In this document: in pieces, positions 25,306 through 34,186 of the stretch
How the letters are laid out: each line of letters opens with the position of its first letter
Numbering within the stretch: the stretch's first letter is position 1
Translations under genes and position numbers: made by a program
Source: Tabrizicola soli
Lineage (GTDB): Bacteria > Pseudomonadota > Alphaproteobacteria > Rhodobacterales > Rhodobacteraceae
Assembly: GCF_015999335.1 (NCBI RefSeq)
Contig: NZ_JAEACP010000019.1
Span: 1-64,000 of the forward strand
Length of the DNA stretch: 64,000 bases
Direction: 5' to 3'
The notes under the pieces: generated by a model
What the model was told of the DNA's origin: nothing
Databases searched by the model: none
The model's input: only the letters and a program-made list of their open reading frames with translations

Positions 25306-26337
25306 TCAGCCTGACAGGCGATGCCGATCCTCTGGCCCGAACTGACCTGCCAGATGCTGGCGCAGCGCCTCCTTGCCGTTCGCCCGAAGATCATCGTTGA
25401 AATCCCCGAGCCGCGGCTCCACCACCCGAACGGCAATCCCGACCTCGGTTGCTCTGGCGCTCAACCTATCTGCCGCGCGTTGCCCGGCGGGATCGCGGTC
25501 GATGGCGATGTAGAGGCGCTGCAGCCCATCCGGCAGCAGCACCGCTCCGAGGTGACCCGACGAAAGCGCCGCCCAGACGGGAAGGCCGGGCAGGGCCTCG
25601 ACCAAGGATAGCATGGTCTCGATGCCTTCACCGACCACGAGGATGTCGTCATGCGGGGTCAGCCTGACGGCATTGCCGAGGAGGTGACCCATGGCACGCC
25701 GCTGCGTCTCGACTCGCGCCTTCCCCTGTCCGTCAGGTGCCAGCCAGGTGCGATGCACGCCCTGCAAGGCCCCTGCCCCATCGGTGACCGCCGCGATCAA
25801 CGCGGGTCTGGGCAGGCTCCGGGTCTGGCCCTCATCCCGATGCCAGCACTTCGGGTGGAAGCGCAGGGCGCTCATCATGCCGCCTTGGGTCAGGCCCCGG
25901 GAGCGGAGGTAGGTGTCGGCAAGCGTGCCAGCGACCGGCACAGAGGCTGCGAACAAACTCGCCACCGCCGCTGGCGTGCCACCTGAGGCTTTGGCCTTCT
26001 TCGGCGCAGGAGCATCCGGGAGGACCGGCTGCGGACGGCCCAGATGCGCCCGGGCTTCAGCCAGAAGATCGGGAAAGCGCGAGATCCCGGTCCTCTCGCG
26101 GATGATGTCGAGGAGATCGCCATGCTCGCCCGTGGCGCCGTCGGTGAACTTGCCAGCCGCGCCCGGCCCCGACACAGGCCCGGTTAGCCGCACAAAGAGC
26201 GAGCGGCCAGGGTTGTTCTGCAGATCGCCCACGATCCAGTAGGACCCCTCCCGCCGCCCGGCGGGAAGGTACGCGCGACACACGCCTTCGGCATTTTCCG
26301 CCAAAGCTCGGATCACATCTTCGGTCTCGGAATACAT
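25306..26337 (-). CDS. Toprim-domain primase-like protein
   Basis: A 343-residue protein with an N-terminal domain typical of plasmid primase-like proteins (SYWIVGDLQNNPGRSLFVRL, then GDLLDIIRERTG) and a C-terminal Toprim domain: ILVVGEGIETMLSLVEALPG carries the catalytic Glu, and RLYIAIDRDPAGQRAADRLS the DxD. No zinc-binding or helicase part is present. It starts four bases downstream of the long methylase/helicase gene and is cotranscribed with it, suggesting a joint role in plasmid DNA replication or transfer. Confidence 0.85.
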   Translation of the reverse strand: MYSETEDVIRALAENAEGVCRAYLPAGRREGSYWIVGDLQNNPGRSLFVRLTGPVSGPGAAGKFTDGATGEHGDLLDIIRERTGISRFPDLLAEARAHLGRPQPVLPDAPAPKKAKASGGTPAAVASLFAASVPVAGTLADTYLRSRGLTQGGMMSALRFHPKCWHRDEGQTRSLPRPALIAAVTDGAGALQGVHRTWLAPDGQGKARVETQRRAMGHLLGNAVRLTPHDDILVVGEGIETMLSLVEALPGLPVWAALSSGHLGAVLLPDGLQRLYIAIDRDPAGQRAADRLSARATEVGIAVRVVEPRLGDFNDDLRANGKEALRQHLAGQFGPEDRHRLSG

Positions 26338-26340
26338 GGG

Positions 26341-29300
26341 TCAACAACCTCCGCGTGCATGTAGTCCCGTCACAGGACAACGTACAAGCAGACGCTCCAG
26401 TACCGCGATGCCGGTAGGGTCGGTCGGGCAGAACAGACGCAGCTTCCAACTGATGATCTCCGAGAAGAAGCCATCGGCCTTGAGCCGGTCCTTGGCGGCT
26501 TCCGTGAAGCCCGACAGCTCGATCCGGTTCACGCCCATGACGCGGGACCGGTGCAACTCCATCCCTTCGGCCAACCGCACCACCGTCTTGCCCTCCAGAA
26601 CGAGAGCATGGACCTGTGCTGCCGATAGCTTCGGCGCGTCACATGCCAGCTTGGTTGTGACCCAGGCGGGCGAGACGCGGCGGCCGATGATGCGCTGACC
26701 GTCGTCGGTCTGCAGGCGGTAGACTCGGGTTTCATCCTGTGGGAGCTGCTTCCAGATCGGCAGCAGCAGCCCCGCCACGATATGCAGAGTGGCTTCCGAA
26801 AACTCCGGCACCTCGGCCAGTTCCACGGTCCAGGCTGCGGAGAAGGCCGAGCGGTCAGCTTCGAGCCAATGGGTGTCCTCCATCATCCGGGCAGGGACAG
26901 TGCTGGCCTCCGTTGGCCGGATCAGCCGCAAGCGGGGCTCGATGGTGCCGTCATCCAACATCAGGCTGGTGGCAGGCACCTGCACCGCCGCCCGGCCCGA
27001 ACGGCTGTTGACCAGCAGGCGTGCCTTCGGGTCATCGAGCCAGTCGAGCGCATCCGCGAGCGAGGTCGGCGTGTTCCGCCGTTTCTCCGCGATGGTCAGG
27101 AGCTGGGTTTCCGCGCCGGAGCCGGGATGTGTGTAGATCACCCGCGCACCCGTGACGCGGAAGCTCTCGGCGCGCAGCGTCTCGAGCCCGACGTCGTAGA
27201 CCCCGGCGGCGATGGCGCCCTCGATCCGCTGGTCGAGCAATTGCTCGAAGGCCGAAAAGAGCACGGCCTGCATGTCGATCGTCAGCGCGAGCAGGCGATT
27301 GAGGAAGGTCGTGATCGGCGGCAGGTCGTCCTTCAGACCATTGTCATCGGTCAGGCTGAGACCGGTGGCATCCTCGAAGGCCCCGAGTGAGCAGCCCGCC
27401 ACATCGCCGCGATAGATGCGGCGGTAAAGCTGGCGCAGGGCGTCGCGGGCATAGGGGCTCTCGAGGTTGTCCTCGGGGCGGAACAGCCCTTGCCCGCCGG
27501 TCTGGCGCTGGCCGCGCGTGATGGCTCCCAACGTGTCGAGGCGGCGGGCGATGGTGGAGAGGAACCGCTTCTCTGCCTTCACATCCGTCGCCACCGGCCG
27601 AAAAAGCGGCGGCTGCGCCTGATTGGTGCGGTTGGTTCGGCCGAGGCCCTGTATGGCCGCGTCCGCCTTCCAGCCGGGTTCCAGAAGGTAGTGGACGCGC
27701 AGGCGCTGGTTTTTCGCGCCTAGATCGGCGTGATAGCTGCGCCCCGTGCCTCCGGCATCCGAGAAGATCAGGATCCGCTTCTGATCATCCATGAAGGCGG
27801 CAGTCTCAGACAGGTTGGCCGAGCCAGCCCGGCTTTCGACGACGAGGCGCGCGGCAGGGCCCTCGCCTTTCCTCACGATGCGGCGCGAGCGGCCCGTTAC
27901 CTCGGCCACAAGATCGGTGCCGAAGCGCTGGACGATCTGGTCGAGCGCGCCCGGCACGGGTGGCAGCGAGGCGAGCCTCTCGATCAGCGCATCGCGCCTG
28001 CGGGCGGCCTCGCGGCATTCGACGGGCTGGCCGTCGCGCACCACGGGGCGCGACGATAGATTGCCCTCGCTGTCGGTGAAGGGCTCATAGAGCTGCACCG
28101 GAAAAGAATGGGCGAGGTAATCGAGGACATATTCCCGCGGAGTGATGTCGACGCGGATGTCGTTCCACTCCTCGGTCGGGATCTCTGACAGGCGGCGTTC
28201 CATCAGCGCCTCGCCAGTCGAGACGATCTGGATGACGGCCGCATGGCCTGCCGCCAGATCGGCCTTGATGCTGGAAATGAGGGTGGGGGTTTTCATCGAG
28301 GTGAGCAGATGGCCGAAGAAACGCTGCTTGGCAGACTCGAAAGCCGAGCGGGCAGCGGATTTGGCCTGGCGGTTCAGAGTACCAGACTCTCCGGTGATGT
28401 TCGCAGCCTCCATGGCGGCCGCGAGGTTGTTGTGGATGATGGCGAAGGCCCCGGCATAGGCATCGTAGATGCTGCGCTGCTCGGGGGTCAGGGCATGCTC
28501 GAGCATTTCGTATTCGACGCCGTCATAGGACAGCGACCGGGCGGTGTAGAGCCCGAGCGACCGCAGGTCGCGCGCGAGAACCTCCATCGCGGCGACCCCG
28601 CCGGCCTCGATGGCCTGAACGAACTCGGCGCGAGTAGCGAAGGGGAAGTCCTCGCCACCCCAAAGTCCGAGCCTTTGCGCATAGGCGAGGTTGTGCACGG
28701 TCGTGGCTCCGGTGGCCGAGACATAGACCACGCGGGCATTGGGCAGTTTGTGCTGGAGCCGCAGGCCCGCCCTGCCCTGCTGCGAGGCTTCCGTGTCGCC
28801 GCGCTCGCCCTTCGATCCGGCGGCATTTGCCATGGCGTGGCTTTCGTCGAAGAGGATCACCCCGTCAAAATCTGCCCCCAGCCAGTCAACGATCTGGTCG
28901 ACGCGGGACTTCTTGGCCCCGCGTTCTTCCGAGCGCAGCGTCGCATAGGTGGTGAAGAGGATGCCCTCGATCAGCGGGATGTCGCGGCCCTGCGCGAAGC
29001 GCGAGAGCGGCGTGACCAGCAGGCGCTCCTGCCCAAGTGCGGACCAGTCGCGCTGCGCATCTTCGAGAAGCTTGTCGCTCTTCGAGATCCAGAGCGCCTT
29101 GCGCCGGCCTTGGCACCAGTTGTCGAGCAGGATTCCGGCCGACTGGCGGCCCTTGCCCGCCCCGGTGCCGTCGCCGAGGAAGAAGCCACGGCGGAAGCGG
29201 ATAGCGTCCGCGGCATCGTCGGGTACGGCCGAGACCATGTCGCCGGTCTCATCGACGCTCCAAGACCCCGCGAGATACGCACCATGGGCTTCGCCCGCGT

Positions 29301-30693
29301 AGATCACGGTCTCGAGCTGTGCATCGGACAGAAGGCCGTCGTGCAGGACGGCGGCGGGGAGTTTCGGGCGGTAGGTGGGTTTCGGGGGCGCGACCGAGGC
29401 CATGGCGGCTGACTGCACCAGCTTGGTCGGGTGCGGGGCCGCGCCGGGGATGTCGATCGCCTGCAGGCGGAAGGTCTCGTAAATGGAATCCGACAGGCGC
29501 GCGCTGGCCCCGTCCTCGGTCGCATCCCGCAGGCTGTAGGCGAGATTCTCGGCATCGATCTGCGCGGGGGTGTTGGTGGGGGGCGTGGCGCGCGATGTAC
29601 TGATGCCCGTGCGCGTAGTGCGGGCAGGATTTCCCGCAAAGGGGGAAGAGCGGCCCTGCCCTGTTGGATCAGCCGGCTCCAACTCGAGGCGCGGGGGGAC
29701 GTGGGTGGTGATCAGCGACAGCAGGCTGGCAACTTCCGACGAAATCGGGCGCACCAGATCAGCGGTGATGCGACCCCGTTCGCCACCCCGGCATTTGTCG
29801 AAGACCGAAATCCGCGTCTCGAAGCTGGTGCCGTGCTTGGCGAAAGCAGAGCCCGACACAGCACCGGTGAAGACCAGGTGAGCAGCCTCAGTCAAACGGC
29901 TGAAGGTTTCCGCCCAGGCCGGCGCATCCGGCGCGAAACCGGCGCCGGTGATTGCGACCAGACGCCCGCCGGGCGCGAGGCGGGCAAGGGCAGAGCGCAG
30001 ATGCCGGGCCGTCGCCTCTGTCGTGCGGGTATCGACATGGGCCACCGCCGAGAAGGGCGGGTTCATCAGGATGACGCTCGGGCGTAGCCCCGCGTCGAGA
30101 TGATCGTCGATCTGGGCGGCGTCAAAGCCTGTGACGGGTCGGCCCGGGAACAGGCGGCGCAGAAGGTCGGCGCGGGTGTCTGCCAACTCGTTCAGCGCGA
30201 GGCTGCCGCCGGCGATTTCCGCGAGGATCGCCAGAAGGCCGGTCCCAGCCGAAGGCTCGAGGACGAGGTCAAGGGGCGTGATCTGCGCTGCCGCCATTGC
30301 GGCCAGTCCCATGGGCAGCGGCGTCGAGAATTGCTGGAAGCGCTCCATTTCTTCCGAGCGCCGGGTATGCGTGGGCAAAAGGCCCGCCACCTTGGCGAGG
30401 ATCGGCAGCAACGCGGCAGGTGAGCCCGCCCGGGCCAGAAGCGCGCGGCCGAACTTCCGTAGGAAGAGGACCAGCGCCACCTCACCCGCCTCATAGGCGA
30501 GTTTCCAGTCCCAGGCGCCGTCGGCATCGGAGCCGCCAAAGGCGCGCTCCATCTCGAGGCGCAGACGCAGCGCGTCGATCTGGAACCCCTGCGCCAGATC
30601 GGGCTGAAATGCTTCGGCGACAGCGAGGATCGCGGGCGCGGGATCACGAGACGGGACAGGAACGGGAGGCGCAACGGGCGCGAGATAGGTCAT
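26341..30693 (-). CDS. Methyltransferase-strawberry notch helicase fusion
   Basis: A 1450-residue protein. The N-terminal region has an adenine-methylase-like fold with motif I LVLEPSAGTGLLAI (about residue 147) and NPPF (about residue 211). From about residue 430 on is a strawberry-notch-type superfamily 2 helicase: FLGDGTGAGKGRQSAGILLD (Walker A, about residue 510), ILFDESHAMANA (Walker B, about residue 615) and VVYVSATGATTVHNLAYAQR. The C-terminal helicase half follows (ILIFSDAGGTGRSYHADLG). Proteins of this size and order recur on alphaproteobacterial plasmids and phages; their role is not established. It is followed by the Toprim gene. Confidence 0.9.
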   Translation of the reverse strand: MTYLAPVAPPVPVPSRDPAPAILAVAEAFQPDLAQGFQIDALRLRLEMERAFGGSDADGAWDWKLAYEAGEVALVLFLRKFGRALLARAGSPAALLPILAKVAGLLPTHTRRSEEMERFQQFSTPLPMGLAAMAAAQITPLDLVLEPSAGTGLLAILAEIAGGSLALNELADTRADLLRRLFPGRPVTGFDAAQIDDHLDAGLRPSVILMNPPFSAVAHVDTRTTEATARHLRSALARLAPGGRLVAITGAGFAPDAPAWAETFSRLTEAAHLVFTGAVSGSAFAKHGTSFETRISVFDKCRGGERGRITADLVRPISSEVASLLSLITTHVPPRLELEPADPTGQGRSSPFAGNPARTTRTGISTSRATPPTNTPAQIDAENLAYSLRDATEDGASARLSDSIYETFRLQAIDIPGAAPHPTKLVQSAAMASVAPPKPTYRPKLPAAVLHDGLLSDAQLETVIYAGEAHGAYLAGSWSVDETGDMVSAVPDDAADAIRFRRGFFLGDGTGAGKGRQSAGILLDNWCQGRRKALWISKSDKLLEDAQRDWSALGQERLLVTPLSRFAQGRDIPLIEGILFTTYATLRSEERGAKKSRVDQIVDWLGADFDGVILFDESHAMANAAGSKGERGDTEASQQGRAGLRLQHKLPNARVVYVSATGATTVHNLAYAQRLGLWGGEDFPFATRAEFVQAIEAGGVAAMEVLARDLRSLGLYTARSLSYDGVEYEMLEHALTPEQRSIYDAYAGAFAIIHNNLAAAMEAANITGESGTLNRQAKSAARSAFESAKQRFFGHLLTSMKTPTLISSIKADLAAGHAAVIQIVSTGEALMERRLSEIPTEEWNDIRVDITPREYVLDYLAHSFPVQLYEPFTDSEGNLSSRPVVRDGQPVECREAARRRDALIERLASLPPVPGALDQIVQRFGTDLVAEVTGRSRRIVRKGEGPAARLVVESRAGSANLSETAAFMDDQKRILIFSDAGGTGRSYHADLGAKNQRLRVHYLLEPGWKADAAIQGLGRTNRTNQAQPPLFRPVATDVKAEKRFLSTIARRLDTLGAITRGQRQTGGQGLFRPEDNLESPYARDALRQLYRRIYRGDVAGCSLGAFEDATGLSLTDDNGLKDDLPPITTFLNRLLALTIDMQAVLFSAFEQLLDQRIEGAIAAGVYDVGLETLRAESFRVTGARVIYTHPGSGAETQLLTIAEKRRNTPTSLADALDWLDDPKARLLVNSRSGRAAVQVPATSLMLDDGTIEPRLRLIRPTEASTVPARMMEDTHWLEADRSAFSAAWTVELAEVPEFSEATLHIVAGLLLPIWKQLPQDETRVYRLQTDDGQRIIGRRVSPAWVTTKLACDAPKLSAAQVHALVLEGKTVVRLAEGMELHRSRVMGVNRIELSGFTEAAKDRLKADGFFSEIISWKLRLFCPTDPTGIAVLERLLVRCPVTGLHARGGC

Positions 30694-30812
30694 CGGGAAA
30701 CTCCGGAATGGGGGACAGGGACAGGCCCGGACGCCCTCTCTCGGGCACCCTCAGGCCTGATCTTTCCCGGCCCCTCTCTCCCTCTCGAACCGGTGCGTTC
30801 CGTTCGCTCGGG

Positions 30813-30841
30813 TTGATTTTGTTCCCGTTATGTTCTTTATT
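30813..30841 (+). promoter_or_regulatory. Possible promoter of the gene at 30871
   Basis: TTGATT (30813-30818) and TTTATT (30836-30841) are spaced by 17 bases, the only AT-rich promoter-like pair in the 177-base gap between the divergent genes at 30693 and 30871. Both genes carry the same ribosome-site string GGAGTTTCCCG directly before ATG. Confidence 0.4.
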
Positions 30842-30870
30842 GAGGATCAAGCCAGCAAGGGAGTTTCCCG

Positions 30871-31167
30871 ATGGACAGCACCACGCATGCCCTGCCCGCG
30901 ACGGCCAAGCAGATCGCCTATGCGCGGTCTCTCGCCCTGCGCAACCAGACCCTCCTGCCCTGGGAGGTTCAGCAGGACCGTCGGTCGCTCAGCGCCTGGA
31001 TCGAGGCGCAGGCCCAGCTGAAGCCGGTATCTGACATGGACCGGCTGCCGACCTCAAAGCAGGTAGCCTTCGCGGAGAAGCTTGCACGGATCAAGCGCCG
31101 TGCCGTTCCGGACGAATGCTTCCGCGACAAGGGGCTCATGTCGAAGTGGATCGACGGCAACAAGTAA
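30871..31167 (+). CDS. Small protein of two KQxxYAxxLA repeats
   Basis: A 98-residue protein built of two similar ~45-residue halves: ATAKQIAYARSLALRNQTLL...SLSAWI and PTSKQVAFAEKLARIKRRAV...LMSKWI. The pattern P-T-x-K-Q-x-x-[YF]-A-x-x-L-A is like that of DUF3072-type segments and of modules attached to plasmid topoisomerases. AAGGGAG precedes the ATG. It is divergent from the helicase fusion. Function unknown. Confidence 0.75.
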   Translation: MDSTTHALPATAKQIAYARSLALRNQTLLPWEVQQDRRSLSAWIEAQAQLKPVSDMDRLPTSKQVAFAEKLARIKRRAVPDECFRDKGLMSKWIDGNK

Positions 31168-31189
31168 CGGGAATTTTCCGAAAATTTGG

Positions 31190-32212
31190 TCAGTCAGGCT
31201 TGAACGATGCATTAGCCCTGCGCGCGATGTCCGCGCAGCGGTCCATCAAGTCGCCAAAGGGCTCTGGTGTTGATGCAAGCAGGCCGTCCTCGACCATCCG
31301 GCGATAATCGTCGGCGAGAGCCTTGAGAGCATCGCCGCCTGGGACCAGTTGTAGATGCCCAGAGGTTGCGGCGCCGTAATCGATCCATGTGGCATCCGCG
31401 GCTTTCTCTGCAAAGAACATTGTCTTGTGCTTTGCGACAGCGGTCCCAAGTGCGCGATCTTCGATGGCCGCAGCAGCGATGCCCGCATCATCCAACCGGG
31501 CGACATCATGCCAGTGTCTGGAAAAGCGATCCCCTCGCATACGGCTCTGCAAACAGAACACGTGGATCGCCGTCGCCTTTTCCCAGAAGGTCCGTTCTGC
31601 ATGCATCACGCGCGGGCGAGCAGACGGAAACTCAAGGCCGTCGACGGCCACCGCTGCGTCACAGACAATGTCTCGCGCTGATGCCGGCTCTCCGGTAGAA
31701 CGCGCGCCAAATTCAAGCATCACACTCGGAGAAACGTATCCCGTGCCTTGGGCGAGGTGCGGGTAGTCGATGAACAGCTTGTCGCCGTCAATCCGAAGCC
31801 TGGCATCGATCCCTTCCCGATCAATCGCCTGCTGCAGGATCGGCTGAATGGTCCCGGCCACCCATTCAGGCAAAGCCTGTCGGACACGTTTCGACCAGCG
31901 CCGCTCTTCGCTGGATGTGGCGGGCATGGCATCTTCACGACCCTCGAGCAAATCAGGGATAAGCGCCCGAATATCGAAGGTCAGATCCACATCCTCGGAA
32001 AACCGGTCAACGACCTGGTAGGCCTTCGACAGAGAGGTGCCCCCCTTGAAGACGAGGTTTGTGCCGACGGGCGATCCAAACAGCTGCTGGATAGCCCAGA
32101 CCACCCAGACGTCCTTTTCGAGGAGATGGGCTGGCCGGCCAAGCAGATCGGCTGCGACGCCAAGAGCATCCAACCGGTCTTTGGCGGTGAGGCGCAGGAA
32201 TGCCTCAGCCAT
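31190..32212 (-). CDS. AbiEii-type nucleotidyltransferase toxin
   Basis: A 340-residue toxin of the AbiEii family. The nucleotidyltransferase motif is LVFKGGTSLSKAYQVVDRFS followed by EDVDLTFD, giving the G-S and D-x-D elements. It overlaps the AbiEi antitoxin gene by eight bases. The AbiE system gives phage abortive infection and plasmid stabilisation (type IV toxin-antitoxin). Confidence 0.9.
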   Translation of the reverse strand: MAEAFLRLTAKDRLDALGVAADLLGRPAHLLEKDVWVVWAIQQLFGSPVGTNLVFKGGTSLSKAYQVVDRFSEDVDLTFDIRALIPDLLEGREDAMPATSSEERRWSKRVRQALPEWVAGTIQPILQQAIDREGIDARLRIDGDKLFIDYPHLAQGTGYVSPSVMLEFGARSTGEPASARDIVCDAAVAVDGLEFPSARPRVMHAERTFWEKATAIHVFCLQSRMRGDRFSRHWHDVARLDDAGIAAAAIEDRALGTAVAKHKTMFFAEKAADATWIDYGAATSGHLQLVPGGDALKALADDYRRMVEDGLLASTPEPFGDLMDRCADIARRANASFKPD

Positions 32213-32798
32213 GGACCATCTTTCCGATCAGTCGTGCCAGCCAAGTCGGGAACTGCGGCGCGGCGGACACGAGTTCGGTCTTTGCCGTCTCCGTGAGCTT
32301 GGATCGCAGGATTTGCAGGCCCTTGGGAGCCTCATCCGGACCGAGCCATGCCAGAGCCCGGACAACCTGGCCCGAGGTCTTGCTCCCAAGGGCCAACTGC
32401 CAGCGCGGCGCATGACGCAGTTCGACTGCCTGCCGGCCAAGGTTCAGCACACGGCTTCGTCCCGAGGTGAGGTAAACCGTCTTGACCGGCACCTGCGTGG
32501 TCAGGCCCAAAGCGTTTGCCGCGGCAGCACCGCTCGGCACGATCGTCTCGCCCCGCTGCACAGCCAAAGCTTCGATCGTTTGTTCAGCCGACGGACTGCG
32601 CGGACCAAAGCGTGTCTGGACCGGGCGCATGTAGATGCCGCGTCCCGCACGGATCAACTCGCCGCGCGCGGCCAGACGCGACAGCGTCTGATCGACCGCA
32701 GCGCGCGAGCCAAGGTGCAAGAGCCCCTTCGCTGCCAAGGGCACCCCCTCCGGCAACGTCGTCGCGACATTCATAATGCTCTCGGCCATGCGCTCCAT
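32205..32798 (-). CDS. AbiEi-type antitoxin and repressor
   Basis: About 197 residues. The N-terminal winged-helix region (GVPLAAKGLLHLGSRAAVDQ, then TLSRLAARGELIRAGRGIYM) and the C-terminal antitoxin domain are typical of AbiEi. The start at 32798 is fixed by AAGGAG upstream. AbiEi proteins repress their own promoter by binding inverted repeats; such a repeat lies at 32810-32837, just upstream. Confidence 0.9.
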   Translation of the reverse strand: MERMAESIMNVATTLPEGVPLAAKGLLHLGSRAAVDQTLSRLAARGELIRAGRGIYMRPVQTRFGPRSPSAEQTIEALAVQRGETIVPSGAAAANALGLTTQVPVKTVYLTSGRSRVLNLGRQAVELRHAPRWQLALGSKTSGQVVRALAWLGPDEAPKGLQILRSKLTETAKTELVSAAPQFPTWLARLIGKMVHG

Positions 32799-32809
32799 GA
32801 TCGCTCCTT

Positions 32810-32837
32810 TGTCAGAAACATACACGGTTTTCTGACA
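32810..32837. promoter_or_regulatory. Inverted-repeat operator of the AbiE system
   Basis: Perfect 9-bp arms TGTCAGAAA (32810-32818) and TTTCTGACA (32829-32837) with a 10-base spacer, starting 12 bases before the AbiEi start codon. AbiEi-type regulators are known to autoregulate through paired inverted repeats, so this is the probable site. Confidence 0.7.
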
Positions 32838-32855
32838 GTATTCAACCGTGCCGTC

Positions 32856-33500
32856 TCACCCGAAGCGGCGCCCTCCTTCGGTGAAGGTGTACTCGTTGAC
32901 GATGATCCCCTCCTCGATGGCCTCGTCCGATGTCAGGTGGTCGTATTCAGCCTGAAGCTGGCGGTAGAGCCAGCGGGCCAGATCACGCAGCGCCTCGGTC
33001 ACGATCTCCTCCGCGTCTTCAGTCGGCGGCTGCCAGGTCGGACTGTCCCGCGTGACGTCAACGGCCATGGTGTATTCGTGGTAGTAGCGGCCGCGGTGGC
33101 TGACCTCCGCAGCGAGCTGGTAGAAGTTACGTCGCTGGATGGCCTGCAGGCGGTCGGCGACGCCATGCAGTGTCGCGTCCGTGGGCGCGTAGTCCCGGAT
33201 GCGCGCTGCCGCGCCCTTGGCGTGGCTGAAATACCCTTCAAACGACGCTCCGTCGCCCTGGCTGCAGAAGCCGGAGAACCAGATGCAGGGCTTGGCCCGC
33301 GTCCCACCGCCCATCAGGCGCACGGGCGTGGTCTTCAGGCGAATGCCAAGGATGTCGCAGATCCTCTCGAAATCCTCATAGACCGTGTCCCACCAATCGT
33401 CGTGGGGACCGAGCTCGCGATACCAGCTGAGCGCCTTTTCCTTGGCGGCATCGGATAGTTCGGGGAACTGGTAGACGGTGGTGCAGATCACTTCAGGCAT
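32856..33500 (-). CDS. Conserved plasmid protein, unknown function
   Basis: A 214-residue acidic protein: MPEVICTTVYQFPELSDAAK, IWFSGFCSQGDGASFEGYFS, VSHRGRYYHEYTMAVDVTRD. It is rich in aromatic and acidic residues, a feature also seen in antirestriction-type proteins, but no known signature is present. The start at 33500 overlaps the upstream gene's stop. It belongs to a run of same-direction conserved genes from 37.6 to 32.9 kb. Confidence 0.75.
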   Translation of the reverse strand: MPEVICTTVYQFPELSDAAKEKALSWYRELGPHDDWWDTVYEDFERICDILGIRLKTTPVRLMGGGTRAKPCIWFSGFCSQGDGASFEGYFSHAKGAAARIRDYAPTDATLHGVADRLQAIQRRNFYQLAAEVSHRGRYYHEYTMAVDVTRDSPTWQPPTEDAEEIVTEALRDLARWLYRQLQAEYDHLTSDEAIEEGIIVNEYTFTEGGRRFG

Positions 33501-33912
33501 CGACGTACTCCCCATTCAGCGCGGCGGCCAGCCATTCCTGGCTGCTCGTCCAGCCAAAGGATTTCCGCGCACCGAGATCGATGACATGCGCGCCGCCGCC
33601 GAAGGCGTCGAGGCGCTGTCGGGAGCAGGTCAGGGCGTACTGGAACCCCCAGAGGCCGGTGAGATCGAGCTCTTCCGCAAGGCGCAGCACGAAGCGGATG
33701 ACCGCCTCGACGTCGCCGTGGTCGTCGTCATGGATCCAGAGGGCGCTGCCGTCGGGCGCGTCCTGGCGCACGAGATCAAAGCCCGTGACCTCCGGGTCGT
33801 CGGCGTCCTGCTCGGCTTCGCGCAAGCTCTGGAATAGGGCGAGCGCGCGGGCAGCCTTGTCGGGCGTGCCGACATTGAGCAGGCATGAAAAGTGGGTGAA
33901 GTAATCCGCCAT
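33493..33912 (-). CDS. Conserved plasmid protein, unknown function
   Basis: A 139-residue acidic protein (MADYFTHFSCLLNVGTPDKA, then SALWIHDDDHGDVEAVIRFV and LDLTGLWGFQYALTCSRQRL). Similar proteins occur in blocks of plasmid maintenance genes. AGGAGG lies before the ATG, preceded by a GC hairpin (CCCGGCC / GGCCGGG at about 33937-33953). It overlaps the downstream gene by eight bases. No domain assigned. Confidence 0.75.
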   Translation of the reverse strand: MADYFTHFSCLLNVGTPDKAARALALFQSLREAEQDADDPEVTGFDLVRQDAPDGSALWIHDDDHGDVEAVIRFVLRLAEELDLTGLWGFQYALTCSRQRLDAFGGGAHVIDLGARKSFGWTSSQEWLAAALNGEYVDA

Positions 33913-33987
33913 GGGGACCTCCTGAATGGGGAAGACCCGGCCGAGAGGCCGGGCACTCGATTGGGATGAAGGGGTGGTTGGGGGCGA

Positions 33988-34185
33988 TCAGCCTGTGGAA
34001 CTGTCGCCCGCCGCCTGTCGCGCGACATGCGCGCAGAGCATCTGCCGGTAGAAACGTTTGCGCGCGGCCCGGAAGCCGCGAACCGCGCGCGTGTCGGGGT
34101 GCAGCGCCCGGACAGCTGCCCGCAGGACCGTATAGGGCGACGCCGTCGCCGGCAGGCCGAGGCGCTGATAGGCCGGGTCGGTCAT
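33988..34185 (-). CDS. Small basic conserved protein
   Basis: A 65-residue protein: MTDPAYQRLGLPATASPYTV, then LRAAVRALHPDTRAVRGFRA. The LGLPATAS...ALHPDTR pattern resembles the start of a J-domain (with HPD), but the rest of a DnaJ domain is missing. It starts two bases after the stop of the gene upstream, so it is in the same transcript. Confidence 0.65.
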   Translation of the reverse strand: MTDPAYQRLGLPATASPYTVLRAAVRALHPDTRAVRGFRAARKRFYRQMLCAHVARQAAGDSSTG

Positions 34186-34186
34186 C

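Noticed and set aside
28243-29412. 389-codon + strand open frame
   Set aside because: Antisense to the methylase-helicase fusion; no start signal or recognisable domain.
33988-34185. DnaJ-like (J-domain) call for the 65-residue protein
   Set aside because: Only an HPD tripeptide and a few flanking residues match; the helices of a J-domain are not complete.
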